Part shown: piece after piece, positions 17,434-26,014 of the stretch
How the letters are laid out: each line of letters begins with the position of its first letter
How positions within the stretch are numbered: the stretch's first letter is position 1
Source of the DNA: Streptomyces luteogriseus
Lineage (GTDB): Bacteria > Actinomycetota > Actinomycetes > Streptomycetales > Streptomycetaceae
Direction of reading: 5' to 3'
Length of the DNA: 64,000 nt
NCBI RefSeq assembly: GCF_014205055.1
Contig: NZ_JACHMS010000001.1
Location: 4,340,001 to 4,404,000, forward strand
Made by a program: the position numbers and the translations under genes
Notes under the pieces: model-generated
Seen by the model: only the letters and a program-made list of their open reading frames with translations
What the model was told of the DNA's origin: nothing
Databases searched by the model: none

Positions 17434-17447
17434 GTTTCACGTGAAAC
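17434..17447. promoter_or_regulatory. parS site 6 (exact)
   Basis: Exact GTTTCACGTGAAAC with symmetry extended to 20 bp (17431-17450). Its centre is 38 bp from site 5 and 21 bp from site 7. Confidence 0.92.
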
Positions 17448-17454
17448 AGGCAGC

Positions 17455-17468
17455 GTTTCACGTGAAAC
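17455..17468. promoter_or_regulatory. parS site 7 (exact)
   Basis: Exact GTTTCACGTGAAAC, ending 2 bp before the stop codon of the MATE gene. Confidence 0.92.
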
Positions 17469-17470
17469 GG

Positions 17471-18808
17471 TCAGCGGGTCGCTCCCGTCACGATCCAGCG
17501 GCCAGATCGGGCACGAAGCCACAGGGTCAGCATCCGCACGGTCATCATCAGCGTCATCGTGGCCCAGAGGGCGGTGAGACCACCGCCCAGTACGGGGACC
17601 AGCAAGGCCGCAGGTGTGAACACCGCCAGGGTGAGCAGCATGGCCCAGGCGAGGTAGGGACCGTCACCGGCGCCCATCAGGACTCCGTCCAGGACGAAGA
17701 CGATGCCGGAGATCGGCTGGGACAGGGCGACGATGACCAGAGCGGGGAGCGCCACGTCCTTGACGGTCGGGTCACTGGTGAACAAGGGCAGGAAGACCGG
17801 TCGGGTGATGACCACCAGTACGCCCAGGACGACCCCGACGGCGATGCCCCACTCCACCATGCGACGGCATGCGTCCCGGGCGCCCTGGGCGTCACCGGCT
17901 CCGAGGTAGCGACCGATGATGGCCTGCCCCGCGATGGCGATGGCGTCGAGGGCGAAGGCCAGCAGGCTCCACAGGGAGAGGATGATCTGGTGGGCGGCGA
18001 TGTCGGCATCCCCGAGGCGAGCGGCGACCGCTGTGGCGATCATCAGGATCGCCCGCAGAGAGAGGGTGCGGACCAGCAGAGGCACACCGGCTTGGGCGGA
18101 CGCCCTGATCCCGGCGGCATCCGGGCGCAGCGAAGCACCGTGCTTTCGCGCTCCTCGCAGTACCACCGCTAGGTAGACCGCAGCCATGCCGCACTGGGCG
18201 ATGACGGTGCCCCACGCGGAACCGGCGATCCCCAGGCCGGCGCCGTAGACAAGCCCGGCGTTGAGGGCGCCGTTGGCGATGAAGCCGACTATGGCGACGT
18301 AGAGCGGCGTTTTGGTGTCCTGCAGGCCACGCAGGACGCCGGTCGCCGCGAGGACGACGAGCATGGCCGGTATGCCGAGCACGGAGATGCGCAGATACGT
18401 GATCGCGTAGGGGGTTGCCGCATCCGAGGCGCCGAAGAGGTCCACGAGGTGGGGTGCTGTCGGCAGTGCGACGGCGACGACTGCGGCGCCGAGGAGCAGT
18501 GCCAGCCATATGCCGTCCATGCCCTGCCGGATGGCGGCCGGGAGGTCGCCCGCTCCGACACGGCGCGCAACTGCCGCTGTTGTGGCGTAGGCCAAGAAGA
18601 CGAAGACGCTCACGGCGGTCATCAGCAGGGCCGAGGCGATGCCGAGGCCGGCGAGCTGGGCGGTGCCCAGATGGCCGACGATGGCAGTGTCGGTCATGAG
18701 GAAGAGGGGCTCGGCGACGAGGGCGCCGAAGGCCGGAAGGGCCAGTGCGACGATCTCGCGGTCGTGCTGTCTCCGGCCGGCGGGTCGGCGCGCAGGGGCC
18801 TGTGTCAT
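17471..18808 (-). CDS. MATE-family multidrug/Na+ efflux transporter
   Basis: About 445 aa with twelve hydrophobic segments in two homologous halves. The N-terminus ALPAFGALVAEPLFLMTDTAIVGHLG is the typical MATE/DinF opening. It exports organic cations or related compounds using an ion gradient; the substrate is unknown. I chose ATG 18808. An upstream in-frame ATG at 18856 would add 16 residues but lies in the promoter. Its promoter carries a TGCAAA/TTTGCA inverted repeat. Three parS sites follow the stop. Confidence 0.9.
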   Translation of the reverse strand: MTQAPARRPAGRRQHDREIVALALPAFGALVAEPLFLMTDTAIVGHLGTAQLAGLGIASALLMTAVSVFVFLAYATTAAVARRVGAGDLPAAIRQGMDGIWLALLLGAAVVAVALPTAPHLVDLFGASDAATPYAITYLRISVLGIPAMLVVLAATGVLRGLQDTKTPLYVAIVGFIANGALNAGLVYGAGLGIAGSAWGTVIAQCGMAAVYLAVVLRGARKHGASLRPDAAGIRASAQAGVPLLVRTLSLRAILMIATAVAARLGDADIAAHQIILSLWSLLAFALDAIAIAGQAIIGRYLGAGDAQGARDACRRMVEWGIAVGVVLGVLVVITRPVFLPLFTSDPTVKDVALPALVIVALSQPISGIVFVLDGVLMGAGDGPYLAWAMLLTLAVFTPAALLVPVLGGGLTALWATMTLMMTVRMLTLWLRARSGRWIVTGATR

Positions 18809-19268
18809 GTGCACCAATCTAATCGTCCACAGGTAAGAGATGCAAAGCTTTTGCAACCCTTACTTACCGTCCTGGGGTGCGCACTGCTGTACCCGGTGTG
18901 AGGCGATCTTGGGCTGGTTGGGAAAGTTTTTCTTCTGCACAACCGGTGGACGGCAAAGACGCAGGTCAAGGTGGCTTCTTTCGCGGAAGTCGCTGCTTGT
19001 TCACAGGCCTGTCCACCGGGTCGTGCACAGGTTTCGCGGAGTTCTCCACAGCATCTGGGCCGTCGTCCACATGGCCTGTGGATAACCAGATTGGCTGACG
19101 GTGCCGAGGGGCCTACGGTAGTCCGGCGCCCGCTCCGTCCGCCGGTTTTCAAAACGCTACAAAACCGGCGCGTGCCAACCGGAGTTGGGCCTCTTATTTG
19201 TCAGTGCCGTGCCGTAGAACAGAGGGGCACGGCTAGGTCTGCTTCGGCGGACGGGAGGAGGTGGCTCG
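18809..19268. promoter_or_regulatory. 460-bp divergent region upstream of dnaB with a cluster of DnaA-box-like 9-mers
   Basis: DnaA-box-like sequences: TCGTCCACA 18823-18831; TTGTTCACA 18997-19005; CTGTCCACC 19009-19017; TCGTGCACA 19021-19029; TTCTCCACA 19042-19050; TCGTCCACA 19063-19071; and perfect TTATCCACA on the - strand at 19077-19085. Streptomyces DnaA prefers TTGTCCACA and TTATCCACA. Six of the seven lie within 90 bp. No ORF was recognised in this gap. Confidence 0.65.
18841..18855. promoter_or_regulatory. Inverted repeat in the MATE promoter
   Basis: TGCAAA, 3-bp spacer, TTTGCA, located 33-47 bp upstream of the MATE ATG. Candidate operator for an unknown regulator. Confidence 0.35.
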
Positions 19269-20750
19269 GTGAGCATTTCCGAGCCCTTGGACGACCCGTG
19301 GGCCGACAGCGGGCCCAGTGATCGTCTGCCCGCCTCCCGACGGCGGGGTGACGGAGCCCGGGGCCGCGACGAACAGCACGAGCGCGGCAGGGACAGCGGA
19401 GCGTGGGACGGCGGATCGGCCTCGTCCTTCGAGCGGGTGCCCCCGCAGGACATCGACGCCGAGCAGTCCGTGCTCGGCGGCATGCTTCTGTCCAAGGACG
19501 CCATCGCCGATGTCGTCGAGATCCTCAAGGGTCACGACTTCTACAAGCCGGCCCACGAGACGATCTACCAGGCCGTCCTCGACGTCTACGCCAAGGGCGA
19601 GCCGGCCGACCCCATCACGATCGCGGCCGAGCTCACCAAGCGCGGCGAGATCAACAAGGTCGGCGGGGCCTCGTACCTGCACACCCTCGTCCAGACGGTG
19701 CCCACGGCGGCCAACGCTGCGTACTACGCGGAGATCGTCCACGAGCGGGCCGTCCTGCGCCGCTTGGTCGAGGCCGGAACCCGCATCACGCAGATGGGAT
19801 ACGCGGCCGACGACGACGTGGACGAGATCGTCAACCGTGCCCAGGCCGAGGTCTACGCGGTCACCGAGCAGCGCACCAGCGAGGACTACCTGCCGCTCGG
19901 CGACATCATGGAGGGCGCGCTCGACGAGATCGAGGCCATCGGCTCGCGCAGCGGGGAGATGACCGGCGTGCCCACCGGGTTCACCGACTTCGACTCGCTC
20001 ACCAACGGCCTGCATCCCGGGCAGATGATCGTCATCGCGGCCCGTCCCGCCATGGGTAAGTCCACGCTGGCCCTGGACTTCGCCCGGGCCGCGTCGATCA
20101 AGCACAACCTGCCGAGCGTCATCTTCTCCCTGGAGATGGGGCGTAACGAGATCGCGATGCGTCTGCTGTCCGCGGAGGCCCGCGTCGCCCTGCACCACAT
20201 GCGGTCCGGCACCATGACGGACGACGACTGGACGCGTCTGGCGCGCCGGATGCCCGAGGTCTCGTCGGCGCCCCTATACATCGACGACTCCCCGAACCTG
20301 TCGATGATGGAGATTCGCGCGAAGTGCCGCCGGCTGAAGCAGCGCAACGACATCAGGCTCGTGATCATCGACTATCTCCAGCTGATGCAGGCCGGCGGCT
20401 CCAAGCGCTCCGAGAGCCGTCAGCAGGAGGTCTCGGACATGTCCCGGAACCTCAAGCTCCTGGCCAAGGAGCTGGAGGTTCCGGTGATCGCGTTGTCCCA
20501 GCTCAACCGTGGTCCCGAGCAGCGCACGGACAAGAAGCCGATGGTGTCCGACCTGCGTGAGTCGGGCTCCATCGAGCAGGACGCCGACATGGTGATCCTT
20601 CTGCACCGCGAGGACGCGTACGAGAAGGAGTCGCCCCGCGCGGGCGAGGCGGACATCATCGTGGGCAAGCACCGAAACGGCCCGACGGCGACGATCACCG
20701 TCGCCTTCCAGGGCCACTACTCGCGGTTCGTGGACATGGCGCAGACCTGA
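19269..20750 (+). CDS. dnaB: Replicative DNA helicase DnaB
   Basis: 493 aa. The hexameric helicase unwinds DNA ahead of the fork and binds primase. The N-terminal domain begins at about residue 55 (PPQDIDAEQSVLGGML). The RecA-like ATPase has Walker A ARPAMGKST at about 258-266, with IIDYLQLM (Walker B) and SDLRESGSIEQDADMV later. The first 55 residues are a charged extension usual for Streptomyces. No intein interrupts it. The GTG start is preceded by GGGAGGAGG. The upstream region is rich in DnaA-box-like motifs. Confidence 0.97.
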   Translation: MSISEPLDDPWADSGPSDRLPASRRRGDGARGRDEQHERGRDSGAWDGGSASSFERVPPQDIDAEQSVLGGMLLSKDAIADVVEILKGHDFYKPAHETIYQAVLDVYAKGEPADPITIAAELTKRGEINKVGGASYLHTLVQTVPTAANAAYYAEIVHERAVLRRLVEAGTRITQMGYAADDDVDEIVNRAQAEVYAVTEQRTSEDYLPLGDIMEGALDEIEAIGSRSGEMTGVPTGFTDFDSLTNGLHPGQMIVIAARPAMGKSTLALDFARAASIKHNLPSVIFSLEMGRNEIAMRLLSAEARVALHHMRSGTMTDDDWTRLARRMPEVSSAPLYIDDSPNLSMMEIRAKCRRLKQRNDIRLVIIDYLQLMQAGGSKRSESRQQEVSDMSRNLKLLAKELEVPVIALSQLNRGPEQRTDKKPMVSDLRESGSIEQDADMVILLHREDAYEKESPRAGEADIIVGKHRNGPTATITVAFQGHYSRFVDMAQT

Positions 20751-20823
20751 TCGGCCCCGACCTCGCCGGCCCTGCCCCCGAATGTGCTCGACGCGGGGAT
20801 GCCGGGCCGGGTGGACTGGGCCC

Positions 20824-22209
20824 ATGACGACATCTCAGGGAGAACTGCTTCCCGGCACACGTCGCGCTCTGCTGCACCGCATCGCCGTCGCACAGGCCGA
20901 AGGGCGGGCCCCGTCGCTCGTCGCGGCCGTCGTGCGGGACGGGGCGACGGTGTGGACGGGCGCACGGACCTCGGTGGAAGGGCACGCGCCGGACGAGAAT
21001 GTGCAGTACAGGATCGGCTCGATCACCAAGACGTTCACGGCCGTTCTCGTGCTGCGGCTGCGCGACGAGGGCGCGCTGGCTCTCGGGGATCCACTCGAGA
21101 AGCATCTGCCGGGCGCCGGAGTGGGGGAGGCGACCGTCGCCGAACTCCTCGCGCACACAGGCGGGCTGGCGGCCGAGACGCCGGGTCCGTGGTGGGAGCG
21201 GAGTCCTGGATCCCTGCGTCCCGAACTCGCCGACGTGCTGGGCGAGCGGCCCCTGCTGACCCCGCCCGGCCGACGGTTCCACTACTCGAACCCGGGCTAC
21301 GCCCTGCTCGGCGCGCTCGTCGAGAAGCTCCGCGGGGCTTCCTGGGAGGACGTTCTTCGGCGCGAAGTGCTCGAACCCCTGGGGCTGCATCGAACGAGCG
21401 TGCGGCCCCAGGCGCCCCATGCGGGCGGCTGGGCCGTTCATCCCTGGGCCGATGTGATGCTTCCCGAGCCCACCGAGGATCTGGGGCGCATGGCGCCGGC
21501 CGGCCAACTCTGGTCGACGACAGGTGACTTGGCGCGGTTCGCGGTCTTCCTGGTCAACGGTGACGAGCGGGTACTGAGTGCCGAGTCGCTGCGGGAGATG
21601 AGGACACCGGCCGCGCCCCACGAGGCGGCGGACGTGGCGAGCGGTTACGCCTACTGCCTGGGTATGGAGATCCGGCGACGGAACGGACGGTCCCTCGTCG
21701 GCCACACCGGTTCGCTGCCCGGCTTCCTCGCCTGCCTCATGATCAGCGTCGAGGACGACGTTGCCGCGATCGCCCTGGCCAACTCCACGTCAGGACCGCT
21801 GCTGTTCGCTGTCGCCGCCGACCTGGTCCGCATCGTCGCCGAGGCGGAACCGCGTATCCCGGCACCGTGGAAGCCGCTGGGTGACGTCGACCCGTCGCTG
21901 CTGGAGCTGACGGGGCAGTGGTACTGGGGGACGCACGCCTTCGCGCTGCGGCTGACGGCCGACGGGTTGATGTCGCTCGGGCCGCTGACCGGCGCGGGCC
22001 GCCGCTCGCGGTTTCGCCCGAACGGTGACGGCACATGGACAGGGCTGGAGGGCTACTACGCCGGCGAGCTCCTGAAGGCCGTACGGCGGCCGGACGGGTC
22101 CGTGGGCCATCTGGACCTCGGCTCGTTCGTGTTCACGCGTCAGCCGTACGACGAGGGGGCTCCTGTGCCGGGTGGCGTCGACCCCGAGGGGTGGCGCGGC
22201 ATCGGTTAG
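20824..22209 (+). CDS. Serine hydrolase, beta-lactamase (class C/esterase) fold
   Basis: 461 aa. Active-site motifs are SITK (about residues 64-67, in IGSITKTFTAV), YSN (FHYSNPGYALLG) and HTG (LVGHTGSLPG), i.e. SxxK, YxN and the KTG equivalent. A C-terminal all-beta domain (about 350-440) is of the lipocalin-like kind seen in such esterases. There is no signal peptide, so it is probably cytoplasmic. The substrate is unknown. The ATG at 20824 lacks a strong ribosome site, so the start is less certain. It is convergent with the next gene across a 44-bp parS palindrome. Confidence 0.88.
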   Translation: MTTSQGELLPGTRRALLHRIAVAQAEGRAPSLVAAVVRDGATVWTGARTSVEGHAPDENVQYRIGSITKTFTAVLVLRLRDEGALALGDPLEKHLPGAGVGEATVAELLAHTGGLAAETPGPWWERSPGSLRPELADVLGERPLLTPPGRRFHYSNPGYALLGALVEKLRGASWEDVLRREVLEPLGLHRTSVRPQAPHAGGWAVHPWADVMLPEPTEDLGRMAPAGQLWSTTGDLARFAVFLVNGDERVLSAESLREMRTPAAPHEAADVASGYAYCLGMEIRRRNGRSLVGHTGSLPGFLACLMISVEDDVAAIALANSTSGPLLFAVAADLVRIVAEAEPRIPAPWKPLGDVDPSLLELTGQWYWGTHAFALRLTADGLMSLGPLTGAGRRSRFRPNGDGTWTGLEGYYAGELLKAVRRPDGSVGHLDLGSFVFTRQPYDEGAPVPGGVDPEGWRGIG

Positions 22210-22232
22210 GCGGAGAGATGTGTGGGCGCTCT

Positions 22233-22246
22233 GTTTCACGTGAAAC
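22233..22246. promoter_or_regulatory. parS site 8 (exact, inside a 44-bp perfect palindrome)
   Basis: Exact GTTTCACGTGAAAC. Perfect symmetry extends over 22218-22261 (22 base pairs if extruded). It lies between convergent genes and probably also acts as a bidirectional terminator. Confidence 0.94.
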
Positions 22247-22266
22247 AGAGCGCCCACACATGCTGG

Positions 22267-22719
22267 TCACAGCTGGAGCTTGAAGCCCGTGTGGGAGGCC
22301 GTGAAGCCGAGCCGCTCGTAGAAGCGGTGGGCGTCGGCGCGGGTCTTGTCGGAGGTCAGCTGGAGCAACTGGCATCCCTGGGCCCGGGATTCCTCGATCG
22401 CCCATTCGATGAGCTCGGTTCCCAGGCCGCTGCCCCGCTCCTCCGCGTGGATGCGCACGCCTTCGATGATCGACCTGGTCGCGCCCCGTCGGGAGAGTCC
22501 GGGGATGATGGTGAGCTGGAGCGTGCCGACGACCCTTTCCTCCCTGACTGCCACCACCAGGCGCTGGTTCGGGTCGGCGCTGAGCCGCTCCAGCGCGGAG
22601 AGGTAGGGGGTGAGGTCGTCCGGTGACTCGCGCTGTGCGCCCAGTGGGTCGTCCGCGAGCATTCCGACGATCGCCGGAACGTCGTCAGCGACGGCGGCAC
22701 GTATTTCAAGATCTCCCAT
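22267..22719 (-). CDS. GNAT family N-acetyltransferase
   Basis: 150 aa, single GNAT domain. RRGATRSIIEGVRIHAEERGSGLGTELIEW holds the acetyl-CoA-binding RxxGxG/A loop (RGSGLG), and the FYERLGF motif near the C-terminus is diagnostic. The substrate is unknown. The stop lies 6 bp from the parS palindrome. Confidence 0.9.
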   Translation of the reverse strand: MGDLEIRAAVADDVPAIVGMLADDPLGAQRESPDDLTPYLSALERLSADPNQRLVVAVREERVVGTLQLTIIPGLSRRGATRSIIEGVRIHAEERGSGLGTELIEWAIEESRAQGCQLLQLTSDKTRADAHRFYERLGFTASHTGFKLQL

Positions 22720-22775
22720 GGCCGCACCCTACGCAGAGGCAGCCGCCTGCGGAGGGGTGATCACGTCAGCGCGTC

Positions 22776-23240
22776 CTAGGCGGGCACCGGGGCCTTCAGT
22801 GTTTCCACGACCCGGACCAGCGGGGCCAGCTCGGGATTCTTCGCCGCTTCGTCGAGAGCCTCGCGCAGGGCGGCGTCATTGGTCGGCCGCGCCGCTTCCA
22901 GCAGCTCAAGACCTGCCGTGGTGACGTTCGTGTAGATGCCCCGACGGTCGGTGGGGCACAGGTAGCGCTCCAGGAGGCCGCGGTCTTCCAGCCGGGTGAC
23001 CAGGCGTGTGGTGGCGCTCTGGCTGAGGACGACCGCGTCGGCGACCTGCTTCATCTGCAGATGCCCGCCGTCCCCGTCGTGCTGCCTGCTGAGCACGTCC
23101 AGCAGGGAGTACTCGCGCGCGCTGAGGTCGTGCCCGGCCTGCAGGGCGCGCTCGATGTGGGCCTCGATCCTCCCGTGGAGCAGGGAGAGGGCGCACCAGC
23201 TCTGGGCGAGAGCGGTGAGCGCGGGGTCCGTCGCTGTCAT
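22776..23240 (-). CDS. MarR-family transcriptional regulator
   Basis: 154 aa. The winged helix spans about 35-110 (LQMKQVADAVVLSQSATTRLVTRLEDRGLLER, then the DRRGIYTNVT wing). The ATG at 23240 has GGAGGAAA. It is divergent from an MFS drug-efflux-type gene, the usual arrangement for a MarR repressor controlling its neighbour. The ligand is unknown. Confidence 0.92.
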   Translation of the reverse strand: MTATDPALTALAQSWCALSLLHGRIEAHIERALQAGHDLSAREYSLLDVLSRQHDGDGGHLQMKQVADAVVLSQSATTRLVTRLEDRGLLERYLCPTDRRGIYTNVTTAGLELLEAARPTNDAALREALDEAAKNPELAPLVRVVETLKAPVPA

Positions 23241-23302
23241 TGGCGTTTCCTCCGTCCCGGAGCCGTACCGCCCAGGATAGAGCACGGCCGCAATTGACGG
23301 CG

Positions 23303-23327
23303 GTTGCACATAGCCCGCGCCTGCAAC
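23303..23327. promoter_or_regulatory. Candidate MarR operator
   Basis: Inverted repeat GTTGCA-N13-TGCAAC in the MarR/MFS divergent gap. It overlaps a possible TTGCAC / TATTGT promoter (18-bp spacing) for the MFS gene. Confidence 0.45.
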
Positions 23328-23381
23328 TATTGTGAACGCACGCAAAGCGCTCATGCAATCGTCTGGGAAGGTAACCCCTCC

Positions 23382-24590
23382 ATGCCTCTCGCGCTTCTGG
23401 CCCTCGCGATCGGGGCCTTCGGGATCGGAACGACGGAATTCGTGATCATGGGCTTGCTGCCCGAGGTCGCGGGTGACTACGGGGTCTCCATCCCCACGGC
23501 CGGATACCTGGTGACCGGCTATGCGCTCGGCGTCATGTTCGGCGCCCCGCTGATGACCGTGCTCGGCACCAGGATCTCCCGCAAGCGGATGCTGATGCTG
23601 CTGATGGGCCTGTTCGTCATCGGCAACCTGGTCTCGGCACTCGCCCCGGCCTTCTCCGTCATGCTGATCGGCCGGATCGTCGCCTCGCTGGCCCACGGCG
23701 CCTTCTTCGGTATCGGCGCGGTCGTCGCGGCCGATCTTGTCGCCCCGGACAGGAAGGCCGGAGCCATCGCGATGATGTTCACCGGTCTGACCGTCGCCAA
23801 CGTGGTCGGCGTTCCGCTGGGCACGCTGGTCGGGCAGTCCGTCGGCTGGCGGGTGACCTTCGGGCTCGTCGCCGCCCTCGGTGTCATCGGCCTGGCCGGC
23901 ATCGCCCGGCTCGTCCCCGACATGCCCAAGCCGGAGGGCGTGCACCTGCGGCACGAACTGGCCGCGTTCAAGAACGTGCAGGTCCTGCTCGCGATGGCCA
24001 TGACCGTCCTCGGCTTCGGCGGCGTTTTCGCGGCCATCACCTACATCGCGCCGATGATGACCCACGTCGCAGGCTTCGCAGACGGTTCCGTCACCTGGCT
24101 ACTGGTCCTCTTCGGCCTCGGCATGGTGGGCGGCAACCTCGTCGGCGGCAAGTTCGCCGACCGCGCCCTGATGCCCATGCTGTACGTCTCCCTGGGTGCC
24201 CTGGCCGTCGTCCTGGCGCTGTTCACCCTCACCGCCCACGACAAGCTGCTGTCGGCGATCACCATCGTGCTGATCGGCGCCCTGGGCTTCGCCACCGTGC
24301 CACCGCTCCAGAAGCGGGTCCTCGACCAGGCGCACGGGGCTCCGACGCTGGCCTCCGCCGTGAACATCGGCGCCTTCAACCTCGGCAACGCGCTGTCCGC
24401 CTGGCTCGGCGGCCTCGTGATCGCCGCGGGCCTCGGCTACACGGCACCCAACTGGGTCGGTGCCGCCCTGGCCGTCGGCGCGCTGGTCCTGGCCCTCCTC
24501 TCGGCCGCCTTGGAGCGCCGTTCCGGTGGCCCCAGCACCGTCGTCACGGGGTCCGCGCCGGCCGAGCAGCGAGCCGCTGTCCACCACTGA
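23382..24590 (+). CDS. MFS transporter, DHA1 (AraJ/arabinose-efflux-like) type
   Basis: 402 aa with twelve membrane segments. The opening LALLALAIGAFGIGTTEFVIMGLLPEVAGDYGVSIPTAGYLVTGYALGVMFGAP is the hallmark of AraJ/PbuE-like DHA1 exporters, with the motif-A variant GTRISRKRMLMLLM. The start ATG 23382 aligns with the family. Likely repressed by the divergent MarR. The next gene downstream encodes an HbpS/GlcG-like protein that may be cotranscribed (66-bp gap). Confidence 0.92.
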   Translation: MPLALLALAIGAFGIGTTEFVIMGLLPEVAGDYGVSIPTAGYLVTGYALGVMFGAPLMTVLGTRISRKRMLMLLMGLFVIGNLVSALAPAFSVMLIGRIVASLAHGAFFGIGAVVAADLVAPDRKAGAIAMMFTGLTVANVVGVPLGTLVGQSVGWRVTFGLVAALGVIGLAGIARLVPDMPKPEGVHLRHELAAFKNVQVLLAMAMTVLGFGGVFAAITYIAPMMTHVAGFADGSVTWLLVLFGLGMVGGNLVGGKFADRALMPMLYVSLGALAVVLALFTLTAHDKLLSAITIVLIGALGFATVPPLQKRVLDQAHGAPTLASAVNIGAFNLGNALSAWLGGLVIAAGLGYTAPNWVGAALAVGALVLALLSAALERRSGGPSTVVTGSAPAEQRAAVHH

Positions 24591-24656
24591 ACAACCGGAT
24601 CGTCCCGGTCCACCCATGACCCGGCACCACCAGCACGTCTGCTAGGAGAACCCCTC

Positions 24657-25079
24657 ATGAGCACCACCACCGCTGTCGCCCCGCTGACCACCCGGGACGC
24701 CGACACCCTCGTCGCCGCGGCCCACCACGCCGCCGAAGCCGCAGGCGTCACTGTCAGCGTCACCGTCCTGGACGCGGGCGGCCACCTGCTCGCCTTCCGG
24801 CGGGACGACCGCGCCGTGCTGATCTCCGGCGAGACCAGCACTCGCAAGGCCTACACGGCTCTCCAGCTGAACGCGCCTACTGCCGACCTGGTCGAGTCGG
24901 TGCAGCCCGGAGGCCTCTTCCACACGCTGCCGACCGCACTCGACCGCCCGCTGCTGTTCATCGCGGGCGGAGTGCCGGTGCTCCGCGACGGCCGCCTGAT
25001 CGGCGCGATCGGCGTCGGCGGCGGTGCCCCGGAACAGGACCACGGTTTCGCCACAGACGCTGTGGAGGCCCTTGCCTGA
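24657..25079 (+). CDS. GlcG/HbpS family haem-degrading-like protein
   Basis: 140 aa, a single domain (residues 10-138) with VSVTVLDAGGHLLAFRRDD and GRLIGAIGVGGGAPEQD, the GlcG/HbpS motifs. Secreted HbpS of Streptomyces reticuli binds haem and works with SenS/SenR. This copy has no signal peptide and no sensor kinase beside it, so it is probably a cytosolic paralogue of unknown role. AGGAGAA precedes the ATG. Sixty-six bp after the MFS gene. Confidence 0.85.
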   Translation: MSTTTAVAPLTTRDADTLVAAAHHAAEAAGVTVSVTVLDAGGHLLAFRRDDRAVLISGETSTRKAYTALQLNAPTADLVESVQPGGLFHTLPTALDRPLLFIAGGVPVLRDGRLIGAIGVGGGAPEQDHGFATDAVEALA

Positions 25080-25098
25080 CCCGGCCCCTTCAGCGCGA

Positions 25099-25135
25099 CG
25101 ACGCCGGTTCCCCGATCCCCGGGGAGCCGGCGTCG
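25099..25135. terminator. Bidirectional hairpin terminator
   Basis: 15-bp stem with one G.T pair (25099-25113 with 25121-25135) and a 7-nt loop, between the convergent HbpS-like and tandem-GNAT genes. Confidence 0.75.
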
Positions 25136-25150
25136 CCGTATCGAGACTCG

Positions 25151-26014
25151 TCAGCCCGCCGCGACCGTCACCGGCGCGAACCGGCGGGTCCAATCTCCGG
25201 GCAGCTCGGTGATCCCGTACGTCATCACCGAGTTGAAGGCGACGGACTCCAGGCCGCGCTCCTTCACCCACGCGAGAAGTTCCTCGTGCCGCACGTCGAT
25301 GTCGGTGCGCAGGGGGCGGTCGGTGTGGGCGGCGAGGGAGGCCAGGAGCGCCTGGGCCACCGACGTGTCGCGTGCGATGAGCGGGCCGACGACATGGGTG
25401 TCCATGTTGGGCCAGGCGGCCGCGTACCCGATGATCTGCCCGCCCTCCTCGGCCACCCGCAACTGGTCGGCGAAGGCGGGGAGTCGGGTGACGATGTGCG
25501 TGCGGTCGGTCCCGAACACCTGCTCGTCGAGGCGGAGGATCGCGGTGAGGTCCTCGGCGGTGGCGGCACGGGTGGCGACCCTCGGCTCCGGTCCAACGGG
25601 AGTGAAACGCCCGCGCACCATCTCGGCCCGCCCGGTGGCCTTGAAGCCCAGTTCCTCGTAGAGGGGCCGGCCGTTCGGTGTCGCGTGCAGAGTGAGGGGC
25701 GTGGTGCCCATCGCGGAGACGACGTGCTGCATGAGCCGGCGTCCCACACCTTGCCGTGCGTGCCGTCCGGCGACCAGGACCATGCCGAGAGCGGCGAGGG
25801 TGGGGTTCTGGGGTCCGTACTCGGTGACCACGCAGGCGCTCGCGAGACCGCCGTCGGGGGCGTCGATCCCGTAGCCCTTCCCGGCCGTGAGAAGGAAGCC
25901 CCACTTGTGCTCCTCCCGTGGCCACCCCCGGTCCTCGGACAAGTCCGCGCAGGCGGCTTGATCGCGGAGCGTCAGACGGCGGATGGGCAATGAGGCAAGG
26001 GAAGGAGTCGACAC
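25151..26014 (-). CDS. Tandem GNAT acetyltransferase
   Basis: About 287 aa. The first GNAT domain (residues about 10-140) has MVLVAGRHARQGVGRRLM, the R/QGxGxx acetyl-CoA loop, and LYEELGF. The second half (about 145-285) is a degenerate GNAT/SCP2-like domain seen in this two-domain family. The substrate is unknown. Start GTG 26014 was chosen because the protein-like sequence begins there; it lacks a good ribosome site, so the true start could be somewhat upstream. Confidence 0.85.
   Translation of the reverse strand: MSTPSLASLPIRRLTLRDQAACADLSEDRGWPREEHKWGFLLTAGKGYGIDAPDGGLASACVVTEYGPQNPTLAALGMVLVAGRHARQGVGRRLMQHVVSAMGTTPLTLHATPNGRPLYEELGFKATGRAEMVRGRFTPVGPEPRVATRAATAEDLTAILRLDEQVFGTDRTHIVTRLPAFADQLRVAEEGGQIIGYAAAWPNMDTHVVGPLIARDTSVAQALLASLAAHTDRPLRTDIDVRHEELLAWVKERGLESVAFNSVMTYGITELPGDWTRRFAPVTVAAG

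Noticed and set aside
19269..20750. Intein in DnaB
   Set aside because: The gene has normal length and continuous helicase motifs.
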